Of a stretch of DNA of 64,000 nucleotides, positions 43,226-52,857 are shown in pieces; the stretch's first letter is position 1; the number at the start of each line of letters is the position of its first letter. The notes under the pieces are model-generated. The model was not told the DNA's origin. It saw nothing but the letters and a program-made list of their open reading frames with translations, and did not search any database. The DNA comes from Streptantibioticus cattleyicolor NRRL 8057 = DSM 46488. Lineage in GTDB: Bacteria; Actinomycetota; Actinomycetes; Streptomycetales; Streptomycetaceae. The position numbers were made by a program, and so were the translations under genes. The stretch is taken from contig NC_017586.1 in assembly GCF_000240165.1 (NCBI RefSeq), positions 620,001 to 684,000 on the forward strand. Direction: 5' to 3'.

Positions 43226-43485
43226 GCCTCCCGGGTGCAGGTACCGCCGCAGCGGCTACAGGTCTTCAGGTAGGCGGCAAACCCGCATTCGGGGCAGCGG
43301 TAGCCGCCTGAGCGGGTCCGGCCGCCGATGTTCACCGTGAAGGCGCCCATCGCGCGCAGTGCACGTGCGTGGCGCGGGTTGTCCACATCCACGATGCGAC
43401 CCGTGTAGCGGGTGACGCGGCCGGTCCGGGCGCCTGCGACTTCGATACCGGTCACCGCGCCGTCGGGCATGGCCAGGCGTGCCAC
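43222..43485 (-). CDS. Zinc-ribbon protein, 87 aa
   Basis: The GTG at 43485 has GGAGGACCT immediately upstream. The C-terminal CPECGFAAYLKTCSRCGGTC is a clean zinc ribbon. Before it lies TGRIVDVDNPRHARALRAMG, typical of small capsid-adjacent actinophage proteins. Confidence 0.65.
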   Translation of the reverse strand: MARLAMPDGAVTGIEVAGARTGRVTRYTGRIVDVDNPRHARALRAMGAFTVNIGGRTRSGGYRCPECGFAAYLKTCSRCGGTCTREA

Positions 43486-43564
43486 AGGTCCTCCTTCCGG
43501 AGTGAGGGGGCAGAGGGAACTGCGTGGGCCCCGGCGCTGGCCGGGCCCGGGGCCCACCAGCCGG

Positions 43565-45310
43565 TCAGGGCTGGCCCGCGTAGCTGATGCCGGAGATGCA
43601 GCCGTTCCAGGCTGGGGCGTAGCACACGAAGGTGCCGTACCAGTAGCTCGACGACTCGTAGGCGAACTGCGTGACGGGCCAGTCGATCCCCATGAAGTCC
43701 TGGACGTTGAAGACCTGCCAGACGTTGCTGACCTGGGTGTCGGGGATGGGCAGGGTGTCCGACAGGATCGGCGCGACGCCCTGCGGCATCCACGGGTGCA
43801 CTTCCATCTCGACGCGCTTGCCGGTGACCTCGTTGATCACGGCTACGGCCACGTCGCCGAGGGTGACCCCGGTGATCTCGTCCTGGGTGATGCGCATCTG
43901 GTAGTTGGTGTTGGACCCGGACTTCAAGGTGTCCGACAAGGTCTTGCGGTCGGCGCCGTTGAACAGGACCCGGTCGGGGTCGGCCTTCACGGAGTTGTAC
44001 AGCGACACGAAGGCGTTCTGGAGCTCGATGCCCGGGTTGGTGCTGCTCCAGGCTCCGTTGATCTTGGCGTTGTAGCCGGACTGCGGGCCCATGCACCACG
44101 GGAGGATGCCGTCATACCCGGCCTGGTAGGCGGAGGTGTCGCCGGTCGGAACGAGCTTGCCGGAGGTGGGCAGAGCCCCTTGGAGGACAATCTGCCCGGC
44201 GGCGTTGAGCCCGGGCACGCGCAGCATGAAATGCCGTGCGGTGTCACCGGGGTCGGTGGTGCCGGTGGACACGTACACGTTGTAGCCGAGGGCCTGCGCT
44301 GAGTCGGTGAGCTGGAGGATCACGTTCTGTCCGGCCGCCACCGCCACCGACACCGCGGCGGTCGGCGCGGATTCACCGAAGGCGCCCGCGTCCGCGGTTA
44401 CCTTGACGTAGATGGTGGGCGTGGAGCCCTGGGCGCCGGTCAGTGCGGTCTGGCCGGCAGCCGGAGTCTGCGCAGTCGCGGTCAGGCCGGTGGGGGCGGG
44501 CATGGCGCCGGCGAATCCCGTCTGGGTGCCGCGGCCCATCAGCAGCATGCGCTCCTCCATCAGCATGGAGGCGTACAGCAGGCTGGTGCGGGACAGTTGG
44601 CGGATGTCCTGGTACCCCTGGCCGGCGTACTGGGCGGACCAGGTCACCTCGTCCGACATGCTGAACTGGCTGTAGGCGAAGGTCTGGTCGTACCCGGCGT
44701 AGGAAATCTTCGGGCCACGGGCGTAGTACAGGGCGTTGCTCGACCCGGACGGGGCGAAGTTGTTCTGGGTGGTGTCCTGGATGCCGGGGTGGATGTTACC
44801 GACGCCGCCGGTACCGGTACCGGTGTACCCGGAGATCACCTTGATCCGGTGCGAGGTGCCGATGCCCCTGCCGCGCGGGATGCGGTTACGCAGCGGCGTC
44901 GGCCGGGGCGCGAGGAGCTTGGCCGGGGCCTCAAGGTCGAAGGCGACCAGACCGGTGGGCAGGGGGCTGGTCAGGTTGAGGTCCTTGACCAGATCCGGGG
45001 TCTGTGCCTTGAGGGCGTCCAGGGTCTCCTGTACGGAAGCCAGGGCGTCCGGTGACAGGTTCTTGGCGATGTCCGGGGTGATGGCCTTGGTCAGTGCCTC
45101 GTACGCGGTGGTCGGCTGGCTGCCCTGGAAGTTGATCGCCTGGCCTGCGCCGAAGCTGGTGACGATCTCTTCCTTGCTCAAGGCTCTGGTCGGGGCCGCG
45201 TCGATCGACTTCATCAGCTCGTCGAAGCGGATCGATACCTCGGCGTCCGACAGGCGCGCGGCATCGGGAGTGCCGCCGAACATGATCTCGGTGTTCGAAG
45301 GCAGAGCCAC
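43565..45310 (-). CDS. Major capsid protein with an Ig/FnIII-like insertion
   Basis: Its position after the protease and the C-terminal segment VAVAVINEVTGKRVEMEVHP to the end (QFAYESSSYWYGTFVCYAPA) fit an HK97-type capsid protein. Residues about 271-385 form an inserted beta module (PAPTGLTATAQTPAAG, then YVKVTADAGAFGESAPTAA), like fibronectin-III domains that decorate virions. The helical N-terminus (1-130) could be the scaffold-like delta region. The GTG start is preceded by AAAGGAG. It would form the icosahedral shell. Confidence 0.85.
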   Translation of the reverse strand: MALPSNTEIMFGGTPDAARLSDAEVSIRFDELMKSIDAAPTRALSKEEIVTSFGAGQAINFQGSQPTTAYEALTKAITPDIAKNLSPDALASVQETLDALKAQTPDLVKDLNLTSPLPTGLVAFDLEAPAKLLAPRPTPLRNRIPRGRGIGTSHRIKVISGYTGTGTGGVGNIHPGIQDTTQNNFAPSGSSNALYYARGPKISYAGYDQTFAYSQFSMSDEVTWSAQYAGQGYQDIRQLSRTSLLYASMLMEERMLLMGRGTQTGFAGAMPAPTGLTATAQTPAAGQTALTGAQGSTPTIYVKVTADAGAFGESAPTAAVSVAVAAGQNVILQLTDSAQALGYNVYVSTGTTDPGDTARHFMLRVPGLNAAGQIVLQGALPTSGKLVPTGDTSAYQAGYDGILPWCMGPQSGYNAKINGAWSSTNPGIELQNAFVSLYNSVKADPDRVLFNGADRKTLSDTLKSGSNTNYQMRITQDEITGVTLGDVAVAVINEVTGKRVEMEVHPWMPQGVAPILSDTLPIPDTQVSNVWQVFNVQDFMGIDWPVTQFAYESSSYWYGTFVCYAPAWNGCISGISYAGQP

Positions 45311-45385
45311 AGCTCTGCTCCTTTCAGCAGGCCGCCCCGCCGCAGCGGGGCGAAGAGGGAAGGTCTGGGCGGATGGGCCGACGGC

Positions 45386-47194
45386 TCAGGCAGCGGCCTT
45401 GTTCAGCAGGTCCCGAGCGCGGGCGCGGTAACCGTTGGCGAGAACGGAGTTGGGCGGCATGGAGTCGGCCTTGCGCAGCAGTTCCTCGGCCTGGGTGCGT
45501 AGCGCCGCGGCGTCGCTGGCTACCGCTGCGGCCTGCTGTCCCGCGGTGCGGGTCAGCACGGGGCCGCCGGGCATCGGCAGCTGCTTGATGGCTTCCAGGT
45601 CGCCGGTGGCCTTCGCCAGGTCCGCCTCCAGCGCCTGTGCGCTCTGTCGGGCGGCCTTGGCCTCTGCCAGGGCGGTCTTGACCATGTCGGTGATGTCGGC
45701 TTTGGTGACGGGCTCCGGCTCGGAGGCCGGAGCAGGAGGAGTGTCGGGGAGCAGCTCGGCCAGGGCGGCGTTGACCGCCTCGCGGATGCCGGCCTCGATG
45801 TCAGCGCGTGTCATCAGCGTGCGATCTGCGGCGGGCTCCGGGTCCGGGGCGCCCTCGGTGGTTTCGTCCGGAGGTTCGGTGGCAGACGGCTCGACTGGTG
45901 TGGTGGTCGGCTCGTCTGCCTTGGGAGTATGCGGCTGATCGGTCAGGTTCATGGTCTCGCCGGTCTGCTCGGATTCCTCCGAGCATTTGAACCACCGGAG
46001 GGCCCGTACCGCGTCGAGGAGGGTGGCGATGTCGTACGCCTCGTTGAGGTTGCCCATGGCCAGGCTCTCGGCCTCGCTGACGATGAGCTTGGCGATCAGG
46101 GCGATCGCCTGCTCGGCGCCGGAGATGTCGCCGGACTCCTCCTCGCCGCCCTCGGACTCGTCACCGTCGTCGGCCTTGGCCAATTCGGGGACGAGACTGC
46201 GCACGTCTCGCAAGATCGTCTCTGCTGTCTCCGCGAGCTGTTCGTGTGGGCTGGTGTCGGCCTTCGTGGTATCGGGGTCGGCCTTGAGGCTGCCGTCGGG
46301 GTTCCAGTTCTCGGGCACCATGCCCTCCAGTCCAAGGGCCTTGGCCCGGGTGATGATGTGCTTCCTGATGGCGTCGTGGTCGCTTCCACCCCGGCCGACC
46401 GCGCGGATCGCCTTGCGCAGCTCGGCCTTGGAGCGGATGGGGTAGGAGCCGTCGGACATGGCTGCGCCGGACGCGGCTGCTTGGCGGCGCCCAGCGGCGG
46501 ACAGGTCGGCTTTGGCCGCCTCAGGGTGCACGGAGACGTTGACGATCAGCGGCGTCGCGGACTCGTCGGTCTTGACCACCTCTGCACCGATGCGGGCGCC
46601 TGTGCCCGCCAGCGTCGCCAGCGCGTCCTTGACGGGCGCAGCGAGCCGGTTGTACAGCTCCGCCGGGATCCCGTAGGTGTCCGACCGGGTGATGACCTGG
46701 GCGTCCTCCACCGGGGCCAGGCCACCGCCGGCTTCGTCGGCCTTGGCCAGCTCGAACAGACACTCCGGATTGGCCGGCCGGTCAACGACGGACACCTCGA
46801 TGACTTCGCCGCCGGTGATCAGACCGTTGGGTGCATCGGTTTTGCCCATCTCCACGACGGGGTTCTTGATACCGACGCTGAAGCCCCGCAGCACCTTGGC
46901 TTCCACTTTCTTGACCGCCACCGGGTCCACGATGTGCGCGGCGATGTGGTGGGCGCCGTCGTCGCCTTTCGACAGGCCCACACCGACGCCTACCGCGCGT
47001 TTGGCGTCGTGCTGTTCGCGGACGGCGCCGCCTTCGGCCATCCAGCGGGGCATCGCGGTGTCGAGCCATGCGCTGTCGAGGCGCTGCTGGTCGCGGTCGA
47101 GGGCGCTGGTGGCGGCCGGTCCGTAGACGATGAGCGTCCCGTCATCGCGTCTCTCGGCCTTGGTGATGGGTGCCCAGACGTAGCTGACGGACAT
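45386..47194 (-). CDS. XkdF-like prohead protease fused to scaffold-like region
   Basis: Residues 1-150 match the XkdF-like serine protease: GGAVREQHDAKRAVGVGVGL with His62, and VLRGFSVGIKNP with Ser106. The remaining 450 residues are acidic, with Lys-Ala-Asp repeats and a C-terminal coiled coil, as in scaffolding domains fused to prohead proteases. It would cleave itself and capsid precursors during maturation. The ATG at 47194 has AGGAGGG upstream. Confidence 0.82.
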   Translation of the reverse strand: MSVSYVWAPITKAERRDDGTLIVYGPAATSALDRDQQRLDSAWLDTAMPRWMAEGGAVREQHDAKRAVGVGVGLSKGDDGAHHIAAHIVDPVAVKKVEAKVLRGFSVGIKNPVVEMGKTDAPNGLITGGEVIEVSVVDRPANPECLFELAKADEAGGGLAPVEDAQVITRSDTYGIPAELYNRLAAPVKDALATLAGTGARIGAEVVKTDESATPLIVNVSVHPEAAKADLSAAGRRQAAASGAAMSDGSYPIRSKAELRKAIRAVGRGGSDHDAIRKHIITRAKALGLEGMVPENWNPDGSLKADPDTTKADTSPHEQLAETAETILRDVRSLVPELAKADDGDESEGGEEESGDISGAEQAIALIAKLIVSEAESLAMGNLNEAYDIATLLDAVRALRWFKCSEESEQTGETMNLTDQPHTPKADEPTTTPVEPSATEPPDETTEGAPDPEPAADRTLMTRADIEAGIREAVNAALAELLPDTPPAPASEPEPVTKADITDMVKTALAEAKAARQSAQALEADLAKATGDLEAIKQLPMPGGPVLTRTAGQQAAAVASDAAALRTQAEELLRKADSMPPNSVLANGYRARARDLLNKAAA

Positions 47195-47226
47195 ACCGAA
47201 GACCCTCCTTCCATCGGGGTGCAGTG

Positions 47227-49929
47227 TCAGGCCGGGACGAGAGCGCACCTGCACCTGGGGTGCGCGGGCGGCTGGGTGTCGCCCGTGGGCCAGACAGCGC
47301 CGAGCGGCAGCGGACCGGCTTGGTGGTTGGCGACGCAGGCTGGGCAGGCGCCGGGTTCGATGGCCCAGTCGCAGGCGTTGACCTGGCCGGTGCGATAGGC
47401 GTCCACGGCAGCGGCGAGCACGGCTCGGGCCACCTCGGTCATGGCGGTCATGGCGGCCCAGGAACGGTCACGCAGCAGGTCGCGCAGAGCCTCGGCGAGT
47501 TGGGCTGCCGTCTGGTGCCCCGCTCGCGCGCCGCCAAGGACACGGCCGAGCGCGGCGAGACGGCCGGCGGCGATGCTGCGGACGAGGGGTGCGGACTGCT
47601 GCCGGAACACGGCCAGAGCCATACGTGTGGCTGCTGTGAGGCCACGGGCAGCGTCGGCGGCATCACCGACGGCCCAACCGTAGAGGGCCTTGGCGCGTCC
47701 GGACATGATGGCTCGGGCTGCCGCATGCCCAATCGCCCACCCTTCCGTCCACAGGTCGTTGAGCAGGGGCGCGAGGATCCCGGTGAGATCGATGCCCTCA
47801 CTGGTGAGGAATGCGGCGGCGAGCGTGGCGGCCCACTCGTCGCTGTCAGCCCCGTCCTGGCCGGGGTCGGTCCGGTCGGTCGTGTCAGTCTTGACCAGCT
47901 CACGAGCGAGCCACCGCTCCGCCAGCGCATCGGCGGGCACCGCGGCCATCAGGTGGCGGACGATCCTGGGCTGCCACACTGCGGCGGTGGCCTCGTCGCG
48001 GTCCCAGCCCGGCCACACCGGGCTGGGGTCACCGGCTTTTGGGCGGTCATCACCTCCAGGAGCGGCGAAGATGACCGGGGCGCCGTCAAGTTCCGGAGCG
48101 TCGGCTTTCGTGAGGTACGCGAAGCGGAAGGGCCGGGCAGGGGTGGCGTTGCGGCGGATCCAGCGGCGGTACGCCGCCAGTTCCTGGCTCTTCTTGGCCG
48201 CGGTTTGTTCGCTGTCGTCGTCGCTGCCACTTGTGGCCGGGTTGCTGATATCGGTGTCGGGGCCGTAGGGGGCGTCCAGCTCCCCGTCGGCGTCGGCGTC
48301 GTCCTGGGGTGGTGCCTGAACCGGTCCGATGAGTTCGCCCGGTTCGGCGACTTCGGAAGCGCCCTCGAGGAAGACCACGCCGCGGGTGGTCATCAGCATC
48401 GGCATGTCGGCCTCGGGGAAGGCGTAGCGGGGCAGCCCGAGCCGGTCTCGGTCTTCGTTGAGCGTCATCCGGCCCCACTGCACGCGGCTCTGGGCGACCA
48501 TGTCCGCCGCTGCCTCGTCCTCGCTCTCCAGTCCGAGGATCCGGAATTCCAGCTCCGGCGCCATGCCGAGGTGCCGGCGGCTGATCTGGGTGACCAAGTT
48601 CTGGATCCACCGGTAGGTCGGCATGGTTGCCGACCGCTCCTTGATGTCTGCCTGGCCCTCGTGGTAGCCGGACGAACCGAGGCCGCCCGGTTCGGTGAAG
48701 TTCAGCTCCGCGATGGTTGTGGCGAAGTGGCTGGCCAGCTGCTTGAGGAGGAACAGGTCGTACTCAGGGCGGTACTTCTCGGCGACGTCGGCCATGGACT
48801 CCAGCTCGAAGCCCGGGGGCAGGATCCGTAGGCGGTGCCGCTCCAGCGTCTGTCCACTCCAGGCATCGTTGAGTGCGGTTTCGTACTCAAGGACCTGCTG
48901 TGGGGTCCAGCCGTTCGCCGCTGTGTTCCGCAGCACTCCGGCCGGGATCGCACCATCGGTGAACTCGGCGCGGATCCACTGGCGTCGTCGCAGCCAAACA
49001 TCCAGGTCCTCAAGGGCCTGCTCGACTGCGCTGTACCCGTAGGGTGTGAACGCGCGGACGTTGCGCCGCTTGTAGATCAGCTGGTCGGCGCTGTACCCGT
49101 CGGGTACGGCCCCGTCTGGGTCCACGTCCGCCACATATTCCCCTCGGGGGAACCCCCACAGGTGCTGTTGGAAGGCAGGCTGCGGTGGTACGGGCCGGCC
49201 CCCACGGTAGTCCCGGAGTACCTTGATGGTGGAGCCGTCCAGGATTTCCAGCGCGTACAGGTCGCCGCCGTAGGTCCGGCGTGGGTAGATCGCCACAGCG
49301 TCGAGGACCAGGTGCTCTTCCAGCAGCTTGCCGATCCAGTCCGGCCACTCTTCGTCCTGCCCGGGGTCCGGCTGCTCCCAGAACGCGGTGCACCGTGCGA
49401 TCTCCGGGGACAGGCGCTTACGCAGGTCTGCCTCGATGTCTGCGCGGGCCATTGACGGGTGGTCGGCCTCGGCTTGGGCGATGGCCGACTTGGTGATGGT
49501 GATGGCCCACTCAAGGGTGGCGATGTCGGCCTTGCGGATCTCGATGCACCGCCGTGCGATGCCCCCTGCTGCGGCGGCGTCACGCAGCACCTTCCAGGGC
49601 ACCAGTCGATCGGTGATGCCCGGCAGGTTGGCGCTGACCGGATACTCGTTGAAGCGGGGCTCAGGCCGGCCAGTGTCCTGGCGTACCGGGTCGATCTGCG
49701 CCGGGATCAGAGGCAGGCCGGGTCCGAAGGCCACCTGCGGGTCGGTGCGTGGCAGCGGGTTGAAGCCACCGGGGATCTGTGGTGAGGCGCTGATGGAGTT
49801 CAGCATCGCCGCTACTTGGGCGGCGGTGTAGACCTGGGCGCCCGCGCCGACGCCGGGCACCTGGGTTTTCGTCATGTCCGCCGGGGTACGCCGGGGGCGG
49901 TGACGGTTGCGGTTACGGCGGGGCACCAT
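47227..49929 (-). CDS. Portal protein fused to MuF-like head morphogenesis domain
   Basis: At 900 residues it is about twice portal size. Residues 1-520 are portal-like (LLEEHLVLDAVAIYPRRTYG, then FTPYGYSAVEQALEDLDVWL and ELNFTEPGGLGSSGYHEGQA). The last 250 residues end CPACVANHQAGPLPLGAVWP then HPRCRCALVP, the metal-binding motif of phage Mu gpF/SPP1 gp7 minor head proteins. The fused module would sit inside the procapsid near the DNA entry vertex. Start ATG 49929 or GTG 49926. Confidence 0.9.
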   Translation of the reverse strand: MVPRRNRNRHRPRRTPADMTKTQVPGVGAGAQVYTAAQVAAMLNSISASPQIPGGFNPLPRTDPQVAFGPGLPLIPAQIDPVRQDTGRPEPRFNEYPVSANLPGITDRLVPWKVLRDAAAAGGIARRCIEIRKADIATLEWAITITKSAIAQAEADHPSMARADIEADLRKRLSPEIARCTAFWEQPDPGQDEEWPDWIGKLLEEHLVLDAVAIYPRRTYGGDLYALEILDGSTIKVLRDYRGGRPVPPQPAFQQHLWGFPRGEYVADVDPDGAVPDGYSADQLIYKRRNVRAFTPYGYSAVEQALEDLDVWLRRRQWIRAEFTDGAIPAGVLRNTAANGWTPQQVLEYETALNDAWSGQTLERHRLRILPPGFELESMADVAEKYRPEYDLFLLKQLASHFATTIAELNFTEPGGLGSSGYHEGQADIKERSATMPTYRWIQNLVTQISRRHLGMAPELEFRILGLESEDEAAADMVAQSRVQWGRMTLNEDRDRLGLPRYAFPEADMPMLMTTRGVVFLEGASEVAEPGELIGPVQAPPQDDADADGELDAPYGPDTDISNPATSGSDDDSEQTAAKKSQELAAYRRWIRRNATPARPFRFAYLTKADAPELDGAPVIFAAPGGDDRPKAGDPSPVWPGWDRDEATAAVWQPRIVRHLMAAVPADALAERWLARELVKTDTTDRTDPGQDGADSDEWAATLAAAFLTSEGIDLTGILAPLLNDLWTEGWAIGHAAARAIMSGRAKALYGWAVGDAADAARGLTAATRMALAVFRQQSAPLVRSIAAGRLAALGRVLGGARAGHQTAAQLAEALRDLLRDRSWAAMTAMTEVARAVLAAAVDAYRTGQVNACDWAIEPGACPACVANHQAGPLPLGAVWPTGDTQPPAHPRCRCALVPA

Positions 49930-49971
49930 GTCTCCTTCCCGTCGATGACAGCCCGGTGGTAGGCGGGGAGA

Positions 49972-50229
49972 TCAGGCACGGACCGCCCGTCTGGTACGGC
50001 GCTGTGCCTCGGCGACAGCGGTGCGCAGGTACGCGGCCGTACCAGGTCCCATGCACAGGGCTTCGTGAGCGTCACGGACAGTCCAGTGCTCGGCCAGCTC
50101 TTGAGCGCTGTTGGCGACCCAGCCACGGCCACACCAACCGCCGGCCTCGGGACAGGCCCGGCACAGCAGCGCCCGGAACGTCGGGCGGTTACGGCGGTGG
50201 CTACAGCGAGGCGCCAGAAAGTAGATCAC
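49972..50229 (-). CDS. Small Cys-containing protein before portal
   Basis: The 85-residue product begins at a GTG with GGAG 6 nt upstream. It has CSHRRNRPTFRALLCRACPEAGG, a possible zinc site, and a helical C-terminus (GTAAYLRTAVAEAQRRTRRA). Function unknown; the position suggests a packaging accessory. Confidence 0.6.
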   Translation of the reverse strand: MIYFLAPRCSHRRNRPTFRALLCRACPEAGGWCGRGWVANSAQELAEHWTVRDAHEALCMGPGTAAYLRTAVAEAQRRTRRAVRA

Positions 50230-50246
50230 TTGAGCTCCTTGGCAGG

Positions 50247-51707
50247 TCAGGTACCGGGCCGGTAGTCGCGCAGCCAGTCCATGGCCTGCGCGGCGCCGTT
50301 CTGGCTACCCAGGAGGTACAGCAGCGCCTGGCTGGTGGCGTCCACCTGGTCGTCGTGGGGGGCGTTCGGGAAGGAGGCGGTCTCCTCGACGTACTCCGCG
50401 ATCCACGGGGCGAGGTCGGGGGCCGGCAGGTGGACGTTCCCAGCTTCCACGAAGGGGGCGACGGCGGAGGCGCGCGCGTACTTGCTGCCTGCCGGGTTCA
50501 CCGGGATCAGGCCGGGCACGGTGGCGCGCAATTGAGCGACGATGGCGGGCCCGTTGGCTTTGTCTTCGACGAGCTTGGCGTGGCTCTGGGGCCACTTCGC
50601 CGAGAGAGCTTCCACGGCGCGACATGCGGCGGGGAAGTCGAGGCGGTCGCGGACCTGGTCCAGCAAGAACACCTGCGCGCCGATCTTCGCCCACACTTGT
50701 CCGACTACGAAGTCGGCTTTCGCGGAGTCCTTGAAGGTCATGTCCCACGACTGGATGACCTGGTGGGCCGCGGGTACCCACCAGGTGCCGTCCGGGCGGC
50801 GCTCTGCCCGTAGCGCGGTGTACCACTGCCAGTGTGCGCGCTTGAACAGCCCCCCTTCGGCCGGCGCCGGGCGCCCTTGGTACAAGGCATTCCACGTGCG
50901 GGCGCCAACGTCCTGCTTGGTGTCCTCCCAGTCCTTGATGGTCCGGCCCCGCGCTGACAGCAGGTACTCACCGGGGGCGCGGCCGAGCGGGTCGTCGTCG
51001 CTCTCAGCCTGTGCCGGGATGTTGATGTGCCGCCAGTCACCGCGGGTGTCCTGGGCGAGCAGTCTCCCGGCGAGGTCGTCTTCGTGCCAGCGGGTGAGGA
51101 CGACGATCACCACCGCCTCGGGGGCAAGGCGTGTGCGAGCGGTATCGGTCCAGAAGTCCCACACCCGCTCGCGGAACACTGCGGACTCGGCCTGGGCGCG
51201 GTCCTTGATCGGGTCGTCGATGATCAGTACGTCGACCGGGCGGCTCGTCAGCGCACCGGCCACGCCGACGCTGTACACGCCACCGATGTGGTCCCGGAGC
51301 TGCCATTCCTGCGCGCTGGAGGTGTCGCCTCGGATGTACAACCCGAGGGCATCGGGGTGGGACCTGATGTCGTTGCGGATCGCGCGTCCCCAGCGCATCG
51401 CGGTGCGCTGCTCGTAGCTCGCGATGGCGACGCGTAGGTCCGGGTTCCGCGACAACATCCACGCCGGAAAGGCCCGGGAGACACGCTGTGACTTGCCTTC
51501 CTGGGGAGGCATCGTCCAGATCAGCCGCCGGCAGCGACCGGCGGCGACGTCCATCAAGTTGGCGTCCAGGAGTTCAAGGGCGGGCGTGGCCACGATCCGT
51601 GGGTCGAGGGCCTTGGCCAGGTGGTGGGGGGCGGGGTATCGGTCGGCGGCTGCATTGCGGCCTTCGAGCCGGTCGGCCGCGCGCACGAGCGCGTTCAGGT
51701 CGGACAT
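50247..51707 (-). CDS. terL: Terminase large subunit
   Basis: The 486-residue protein has the packaging ATPase motifs: Walker A variant MPPQEGKSQR (66-75), Walker B VDVLIIDDPI (158-167) and coupling motif VLTRWHEDD (203-211). The nuclease domain contains QSWDMTFKDSAKADFVVGQV, with its metal Asp in SWD, and a later PHDDQVDATSQALL. It cuts concatemeric DNA and pumps it through the portal. The length is normal for the family. Confidence 0.95.
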   Translation of the reverse strand: MSDLNALVRAADRLEGRNAAADRYPAPHHLAKALDPRIVATPALELLDANLMDVAAGRCRRLIWTMPPQEGKSQRVSRAFPAWMLSRNPDLRVAIASYEQRTAMRWGRAIRNDIRSHPDALGLYIRGDTSSAQEWQLRDHIGGVYSVGVAGALTSRPVDVLIIDDPIKDRAQAESAVFRERVWDFWTDTARTRLAPEAVVIVVLTRWHEDDLAGRLLAQDTRGDWRHINIPAQAESDDDPLGRAPGEYLLSARGRTIKDWEDTKQDVGARTWNALYQGRPAPAEGGLFKRAHWQWYTALRAERRPDGTWWVPAAHQVIQSWDMTFKDSAKADFVVGQVWAKIGAQVFLLDQVRDRLDFPAACRAVEALSAKWPQSHAKLVEDKANGPAIVAQLRATVPGLIPVNPAGSKYARASAVAPFVEAGNVHLPAPDLAPWIAEYVEETASFPNAPHDDQVDATSQALLYLLGSQNGAAQAMDWLRDYRPGT

Positions 51708-51770
51708 GTGCAGGTGCCTCTGGCCGAGGGTGCAGGGGCTTGTGAGAGGGGGTGAGCGCGGGACCGAGGG

Positions 51771-52235
51771 TCACGGGGCGGTGGGTAGGGCGATATGGAG
51801 GCTGTCGAGGACCATCACGGCGTCCGGGACGCTGATGTAGGCGAACTCCCAGTCGGTGCGGCCGTCTCGGTCAACGGTGGCGGTCCACTCGGCGGTGGTG
51901 GCCTCGTCGTACCAGTAGTACTCGCCGGGGCCGGACTGAGCGATCCCTCGGGGCGCGTCTTCGAACAGGCCCGGCAGCAGCCTGTCCAAGACGACGCCGG
52001 CGACGTGTGGGAGGCCGGTGAACTCAATGGTGGCGCGGGTGTGATCGTCTACGCACACGGTCCCGGATCCGACGCCTGCCCGTTCCCAGCGCAGGCGTGT
52101 GGGGCAGCAACCGGTCGGCGGCGGCACGTCCACGAGCAAGGGGAAGGCGGTGCGAAGCGCGGTAGCAGCACTCTGGTGCTGGCGGGTGAACGCCTCTCGC
52201 CAAATGGCGAGTGCTCGTGCGGCGTCGGGCTGCAC
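51771..52235 (-). CDS. Hypothetical protein, 154 aa
   Basis: The GTG is preceded by GAGGGAGG. The N-terminus is helical (REAFTRQHQSAATALRTAFP) and the rest beta-rich with many Trp/Tyr (EYYWYDEATTAEWTATVDRD). No family recognised. It lies between the two terminase genes. Confidence 0.6.
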   Translation of the reverse strand: MQPDAARALAIWREAFTRQHQSAATALRTAFPLLVDVPPPTGCCPTRLRWERAGVGSGTVCVDDHTRATIEFTGLPHVAGVVLDRLLPGLFEDAPRGIAQSGPGEYYWYDEATTAEWTATVDRDGRTDWEFAYISVPDAVMVLDSLHIALPTAP

Positions 52236-52266
52236 AACACCTCCCTCCCACTCGGAGCACCCGTCT

Positions 52267-52857
52267 TCACGCCACAGAACGCAGGTGCCGGGCAGCGGCT
52301 TGGCGAGCCGCCACGGCGGCGGCTCCGGTGATCCCCGCAGCCGCGAGGCCGGCTTCGAGCGCCGACACCAGCGCTTCGGCCTGGCGCTCGGTGACGCGTG
52401 CCATACGGTCTTCGATGTTCAGCCGGGCGATCATGCCGAGGATCTGTCCGGCCCGGTCCATGGCCCGCTCGTACAGGGCGATCTCGGCCCGGAGTTGCTC
52501 GGTGCCTGCCGCTCCCTCGTACCGGATGCGGTCGCCGAGGCGCTGCACCATGCCGCTGATGGCTTCCTGCCAGGCGACGGCCTGGCCGGCGAGCCGGGCC
52601 AGCGCTGCGAAGGGGTCAGCGACTGCCTCGACATTCAGGTCGGCGAGAACGGCGCGGGCCTCGGCTTCGGCCTGCTCGGTGCGTGCTGCGGCGCGCTGGT
52701 TGCGGGTGTTCCCACCGTGGAGGCGACACCGGCCGAACCCCACGTGATCGGTACCCCAGCCCGCCACCAGGCTGCAGACGTCACCGGGAGCGCCCTGCCG
52801 CTTCTGGGCGCCGCACTGGGGTGTGCCGTCCGCGGCCTGTTCCGGCTTCAGGCTCAC
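52267..52857 (-). CDS. Terminase small subunit-like protein
   Basis: The 196 residues include a Cys/His-rich N-terminus with CRLHGGNTRNQRAAARTEQA, the HGG motif frequent in small terminase-type phage proteins, followed by long coiled helices. Together with the upstream HTH protein it probably recognises the packaging site. GTG start, overlapping the upstream stop. Confidence 0.65.
   Translation of the reverse strand: MSLKPEQAADGTPQCGAQKRQGAPGDVCSLVAGWGTDHVGFGRCRLHGGNTRNQRAAARTEQAEAEARAVLADLNVEAVADPFAALARLAGQAVAWQEAISGMVQRLGDRIRYEGAAGTEQLRAEIALYERAMDRAGQILGMIARLNIEDRMARVTERQAEALVSALEAGLAAAGITGAAAVAARQAAARHLRSVA

Noticed and set aside
45929-47398. 489-residue plus-strand frame opposite the protease
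   Set aside because: Shadow frame; the XkdF-like motifs lie on the minus strand.
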